From DATARH01 sp963778385 (GTDB taxonomy: Bacteria > Pseudomonadota > Alphaproteobacteria > ATCC43930 > CGMCC-115725), in NCBI GenBank assembly GCA_963778385.1, contig CAVZUA010000016.1, positions 310,001-374,000 of the forward strand: a stretch of 64,000 bases of DNA, in the 5' to 3' direction. Made by a program: the position numbers and the translations under genes. The notes beneath the pieces are model-generated. The model searched no databases, was not told the origin of the DNA, and saw nothing but the letters and a program-made list of their open reading frames with translations. This document shows positions 60,535-64,000 of this stretch, piece after piece. Numbering within the stretch: position 1 is the first letter of the stretch; every line of letters starts with the position of its first letter.

Positions 60535-61528
60535 AGCACTTTTGGAGATTCGCGGGCTGAAGACGCATTTCCGCACCGATGCCGGCATGGTGCGCGCGGT
60601 CGACGGTGTCGACCTGACGATCGGCCGCGGCGAGACGCTGAGCGTGGTCGGCGAGTCAGGCTGCGGCAAGACGGTCACCGCGATGACCGTCCTCAAACTC
60701 ATCGCGATGCCACCCGGCAAGATCGTTGAGGGCAGCATCCTGTGGAAGGGCCGCGACCTCGTGCCGCTCGGCGCTGGCGAGATGCAGCGCATCCGCAGCA
60801 AGGAAATCGCCATCATCTTTCAGGAGCCGATGACCTCGCTCAACCCGGTCTACACCGTCGGCGACCAGATCGCCGAGGTGGTCCGGCTGCACCAGGACCT
60901 CAACCGGCGCGAGGCGATCGACAAAGCGATCGAGATGCTGCGCCTGGTACATGTCCCAGCGCCGGAGCGGCGCGTGCACGAATACCCGCACCAGCTCTCC
61001 GGCGGCATGCGGCAGCGGGTGATGATCGCGATGGCGCTCGCCTGCAGCCCGGAGCTCTTGATCGCCGACGAGCCGACCACCGCGCTCGACGTGACGATCC
61101 AGGCGCAGATCCTCGACCTGCTGGCCGAGATGAAAGACAAATTCGGCATGGCGATCATGCTGATCACCCATGCGATGGGCGTCGTCGCCGAGGTCGCGCA
61201 GCGCGTCGCGGTGATGTATGCCGGCCGTGTTGTCGAGGAGGCGCCGGTCGAGGAGCTGTTCGCCCGCCCGCTGCATCCCTACACGCAAGGGCTGATCCGC
61301 TCGATCCCCCGCCTCGACAAGGGCGCCAAGGGCGTTGGCGGCCGCAAGCGTCGGCTCGATGCGATCTCCGGCACCGTGCCGAGCCTGCTGACCCCGCCGC
61401 CCGGCTGCCGTTTCGCGCCGCGCTGCACCTTCGCCAAGCCGAGCTGCACCGAGGCGGTGCCTGAACTGCGTACGGTCGGCCCGAACCACAAAGTCGCCTG
61501 CATCCTCTATCCGGCGGCGGCGACATGA
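60527..61528 (+). CDS. Peptide ABC transporter ATP-binding protein (DppD-like)
   Basis: 333 residues from GTG at 60527 (or 338 from GTG at 60512). Walker A VVGESGCGKTVT, Q-loop IFQEPMTSLNPVYTV, signature QLSGGMRQRVMIAMAL, Walker B LLIADEPTTALD. The C-terminal oligopeptide-transporter extension GCRFAPRCTFAKPSC carries cysteines that in relatives hold an iron-sulfur cluster. It overlaps dppF by ATGA. Confidence 0.93.
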   Translation: MPEALLEIRGLKTHFRTDAGMVRAVDGVDLTIGRGETLSVVGESGCGKTVTAMTVLKLIAMPPGKIVEGSILWKGRDLVPLGAGEMQRIRSKEIAIIFQEPMTSLNPVYTVGDQIAEVVRLHQDLNRREAIDKAIEMLRLVHVPAPERRVHEYPHQLSGGMRQRVMIAMALACSPELLIADEPTTALDVTIQAQILDLLAEMKDKFGMAIMLITHAMGVVAEVAQRVAVMYAGRVVEEAPVEELFARPLHPYTQGLIRSIPRLDKGAKGVGGRKRRLDAISGTVPSLLTPPPGCRFAPRCTFAKPSCTEAVPELRTVGPNHKVACILYPAAAT

Positions 61529-62517
61529 GCGATAGCCAAGGCTCGGCGCCGCTGCTGCGCGTCAGCCATCTGGTAAAGAACTTTCCGGCGCGCGGAACGC
61601 TGCTGCTCGGCGGCGTCGGCGAGCAGGTCCACGCGGTCGACGATATCAGCTTCGAGATCGGCGCCGGCGAGACGCTGGGCCTGGTCGGCGAGAGCGGCTG
61701 CGGCAAGTCGACGACCGGCCGCTGCGTGCTCCGCCTCATCGAGCCGACCTCGGGCGAGGTCTGGCTCGAAGACAAGGCGGTCTATGAGCTCGAGGGCAGG
61801 GCGCTGGCCGGCGCGCGGCGCGACATGCAGATCATCTTCCAGGACCCCTATGCCTCGCTCAACCCGCGCATGACCGTCGGGGCGATCATCGGCGAGGCGC
61901 TCACCATTCATAAGCTCGCGCAGGGTCGCACCCAGTTCGAGGACCGCATCGCCGAGCTCTTGCGCCTAGTCGGGCTCAACGCCGATCATATGCGCCGCTA
62001 CCCGCACGAATTCTCTGGCGGCCAGCGGCAGCGCATCGGCATCGCGCGCGCGCTGGCGGTGTCGCCCAAGCTCATCGTCTGCGACGAGCCGGTCTCGGCG
62101 CTCGATGTGTCGGTGCAGGCGCAGGTCATCAACCTGCTCGCCGATCTGCAGGACGAGTTTCACCTCGGCTATCTGTTTATCGCGCACGATCTGGCGGTGG
62201 TGCAGCACATCTCGACGCGCGTCGCGGTGATGTATCTCGGCCGCATCGTCGAAATCGCCCCGGCCGAAGAGCTCTACGACAACCCGCTGCATCCCTACAC
62301 CGAGGCGCTACTCTCGGCGGTGCCGGTGCCCGACCCCACCCTGAAGAAACAGCGCGTCCGGCTCGAAGGCGACATTCCCAGCCCGATCAATCCGCCCTCC
62401 GGCTGCCATTTCCACACGCGCTGCCCGATCCGCGAGCTGCCGCTATGCAGCACCGAAAAGCCCGAACTGAAGCAGACCGGCGACGGCCATTGGGTCGCGT
62501 GCCACCTCCGCTCGTAG
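61525..62517 (+). CDS. Peptide ABC transporter ATP-binding protein (DppF-like)
   Basis: 330-residue second ATPase of the importer. Walker A VGESGCGKSTTGRCVL, Q-loop IFQDPYASLNPRMTV, signature FSGGQRQRIGIARAL, Walker B LIVCDEPVSALDVS, and the C-terminal GCHFHTRCPIRELPLC. Last gene of a five-gene operon (56529-62517) with all standard parts. Confidence 0.93.
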   Translation: MSDSQGSAPLLRVSHLVKNFPARGTLLLGGVGEQVHAVDDISFEIGAGETLGLVGESGCGKSTTGRCVLRLIEPTSGEVWLEDKAVYELEGRALAGARRDMQIIFQDPYASLNPRMTVGAIIGEALTIHKLAQGRTQFEDRIAELLRLVGLNADHMRRYPHEFSGGQRQRIGIARALAVSPKLIVCDEPVSALDVSVQAQVINLLADLQDEFHLGYLFIAHDLAVVQHISTRVAVMYLGRIVEIAPAEELYDNPLHPYTEALLSAVPVPDPTLKKQRVRLEGDIPSPINPPSGCHFHTRCPIRELPLCSTEKPELKQTGDGHWVACHLRS

Positions 62518-62600
62518 ATGTCGATCCAATTCGGAGTTACCTCGCGCCTTGGCCGGGGCAAGCCTGGGGGAGGGCAAAAACAGGACGGGCCGCAGCCGCA

Positions 62601-62617
62601 GCGGGCGAGACGCCCGC
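62601..62617. terminator. Hairpin between convergent genes
   Basis: GCGGGCG, loop AGA, CGCCCGC. The same hairpin followed by CGGTCC is found at 1151-1172. It lies between the importer operon and the leftward cupin gene. Confidence 0.5.
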
Positions 62618-62626
62618 GGTCCGGGG

Positions 62627-62977
62627 CTACTCGATCGGGATAAAGATCGAGTGGCGGATTTTGTTTTCGATGTGGTCGGAGAGATGGCCTTTGCCGTGGG
62701 TGTCCTCGACCAGGATGATGTCGCCTGCCTTGATAAAACGGCTTTCGCCGTCGCTTGCGGTGATCTTCACGCCGGCGTCGAGGTTGACGATGTATTGCCG
62801 GCGCGGCGCCGGGTGCCAGGTGACGTTGTGCTCGGCCTCGGTCTCGCGAAAGATCACCCCGGTCGCCGGGAATTTCTTCGACAATTTGCTGCCGCGCCGC
62901 TCCTCGGCCCAGTCGATCTCGATGTCGCGGAAGTGCGACTCGCCGTTGTCGTCGGTGTAGAGGTTGTGGATCTTCAT
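62627..62977 (-). CDS. Small cupin-fold protein
   Basis: 116 residues. The start MKIHNLYTDDNGESHFRDIE leads into a beta-barrel pattern with HPAPRRQYIVNLDAGVKIT and AGDIILVEDTHGKGHLSD. The first cupin histidine pair is not complete (WHPAPRRQYIV), so metal binding is uncertain. It is 11 bases downstream of the LLM oxidoreductase, thus probably in its operon. Function unknown. Confidence 0.8.
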   Translation of the reverse strand: MKIHNLYTDDNGESHFRDIEIDWAEERRGSKLSKKFPATGVIFRETEAEHNVTWHPAPRRQYIVNLDAGVKITASDGESRFIKAGDIILVEDTHGKGHLSDHIENKIRHSIFIPIE

Positions 62978-62988
62978 GCGCGCCTCCC

Positions 62989-63999
62989 TTATTCCGCCGC
63001 GGCTTTCGCGGGTACCTCGTCGCGGGCGAAGAGCGGCATCACCTCGCGCGCGAAGCGGCGCATGCTGTGCCGGCCGCGTTCGCCGCCGCCCGAGCCGCCG
63101 CCGTTGACCAGCACATAGCCGACCCCGGCGGCGCGCAGCTCGTCGAGCTTTTGCGCGATCTGGTCGGGATTGCCGTACATCGCGCTGCCGCGGTTGACGG
63201 TATCGGGGTCGCCGGTGGCGCGGTCGGGACCGCCGTGGACGGTGCCGTCGGGGCGCGTCGCCAGCTTCAATTGCCGCACGCGGTTGGCGAGGCGGCGCTG
63301 CAGCGCGGCCTCCCTGTCGTCCTCGCCGTCGCAGACAAAGAAGGCGCGGGTGACGCCGACCATTGTCGGGTCAAAGCGGCGGCCTTGCGCCTCGACCGCG
63401 GCGCGGTAGGCGGCGATCGATTTGCCGACATCGGCGGGCTGGGCGTATTGCCCGAGCAGCAGGTTGTAGCCCTTCTCGGCGACGCGGCGCACCGATGACT
63501 CGCCGCCGGCCCCCATCCAGATCGGCGGATGCGGTCGCTGCGCGGTCGGCGGCTCGACGACGATGTCGTCAAACGCCCAATATTGGCCGCGATGCGAGAA
63601 CGGCTGGTTCGAGGTCCACGCCTTGACGATGATGGCGAGGCATTCGTCAAAGCGCCTGCCGGCCTCGTCCATGTCAACGCGGAAGCCCTTGAACTCGTTG
63701 TAGCGGTAGCCGCTACCGACACCGAAATCGAGCCGCCCGCCCGAGAGGAGGTCGAGCGTCGCCGCCTGCTCGGCGAGCAGCACCGGGTTGTGCCACGGCA
63801 GCACGATAACCGCGGTGCCGAGCCGCAGCGTTGTGGTCCGCGCGCCGAGCCAGGTCAGCAGGTTGATGGTCGCCGAGACCTGCCCGTAGCCGGTGAAATG
63901 ATGCTCGACGACAAAGGTCGAACGAAAGCCCAGCGCCTCGGCCTCGACATTGTAGTCGATAAAGTCGCGGAACCCCTCGGCGCTGTCGAATTCCGCCGC
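62989..63999 (-). CDS. LLM-class flavin-dependent oxidoreductase, 5' end beyond the window
   Basis: Luciferase-like monooxygenase superfamily. The frame stays open to the right edge (upstream residues read EFDSAEGFRDFIDYNVEAEA, FRSTFVVEHHFTGYGQ, TLRLGTAVIVLPWHNP), so the start is outside. LLSGGRLDFGVGSGYRYNEF, RPHPPIWMGAGGESSVRRVA and MYGNPDQIAQKLDELRAAGV are standard for bacterial alkane/flavin-dependent LLM enzymes using FMN or F420. The C-terminus is complete. Substrate unknown. Confidence 0.92.
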   Translation of the reverse strand, partial: AAEFDSAEGFRDFIDYNVEAEALGFRSTFVVEHHFTGYGQVSATINLLTWLGARTTTLRLGTAVIVLPWHNPVLLAEQAATLDLLSGGRLDFGVGSGYRYNEFKGFRVDMDEAGRRFDECLAIIVKAWTSNQPFSHRGQYWAFDDIVVEPPTAQRPHPPIWMGAGGESSVRRVAEKGYNLLLGQYAQPADVGKSIAAYRAAVEAQGRRFDPTMVGVTRAFFVCDGEDDREAALQRRLANRVRQLKLATRPDGTVHGGPDRATGDPDTVNRGSAMYGNPDQIAQKLDELRAAGVGYVLVNGGGSGGGERGRHSMRRFAREVMPLFARDEVPAKAAAE

Positions 64000-64000
64000 A

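Overview
The window is about 64 kb of high-GC DNA. Gene content and codon use suggest an alphaproteobacterium from the Rhodospirillales/Hyphomicrobiales side: Ku plus three-domain LigD, TauD dioxygenases, LLM oxidoreductases, CoA-transferases and many hairpin intergenic repeats. I could not test the taxonomy. No rRNA, tRNA, CRISPR array or prophage is visible. Most genes are ordinary chromosomal metabolism and transport genes.

Left part (1-24 kb): a truncated carboxylesterase, a GST, a GNAT/racemase pair, an MFS carrier, an amidohydrolase and a PaaG-like enoyl-CoA isomerase. Next comes a scar holding a broken GIY-YIG nuclease and a broken integrase. It is followed by an acyl-CoA transferase operon with an extra gene between its subunits, a cupin, a histidine phosphatase, a Zn-alcohol dehydrogenase, a TAXI-type binding protein with a DUF1275 membrane protein, a DUF433/DUF5615 toxin-antitoxin pair, a YqjI-like PadR regulator, a class III aminotransferase with an SMP-30 lactonase, two tandem exported paralogues with MsrQ, an LVIVD protein and a CobW GTPase.

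Middle (24-45.8 kb): an aldo/keto reductase and a non-homologous end-joining block (Ku, a small hydrolase, LigD). A four-gene overlapping or tightly spaced operon follows (phosphonoacetate hydrolase, a second alkaline-phosphatase-superfamily enzyme, a chromate transporter and a CxxCH haem protein), with mutS converging on it. This operon and mutS are bracketed by about 300-bp inverted composite repeats, each containing a 216-bp MITE-like unit. Then come two ABC permeases, an ABC ATPase fused to a cyclic-nucleotide-binding domain, and two paralogous ferritin-like diiron proteins, one of which has lost half of its predicted metal site.

45.8-47.2 kb: an IS1111-group (IS110 family) element has split a palindromic intergenic repeat. 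Its transposase contains an in-frame hairpin insertion with a stop codon. The non-coding region downstream of the transposase contains short segments matching both halves of the split target, as expected for a guide (bridge/seek) RNA.

Right part (47.2-64 kb): an alpha/beta hydrolase overlapping an orphan molybdenum hydroxylase large subunit; a leftward catabolic cluster (enoyl-CoA hydratase, NDP-forming acyl-CoA synthetase alpha part, two TauD dioxygenases and a DAO-type oxidase); a divergent complete peptide/opine-type ABC importer; and a convergent cupin with a truncated LLM oxidoreductase. At least five families of dispersed hairpin repeats occupy most intergenic gaps. Some of this repeat sequence has become the coding ends of flanking genes.
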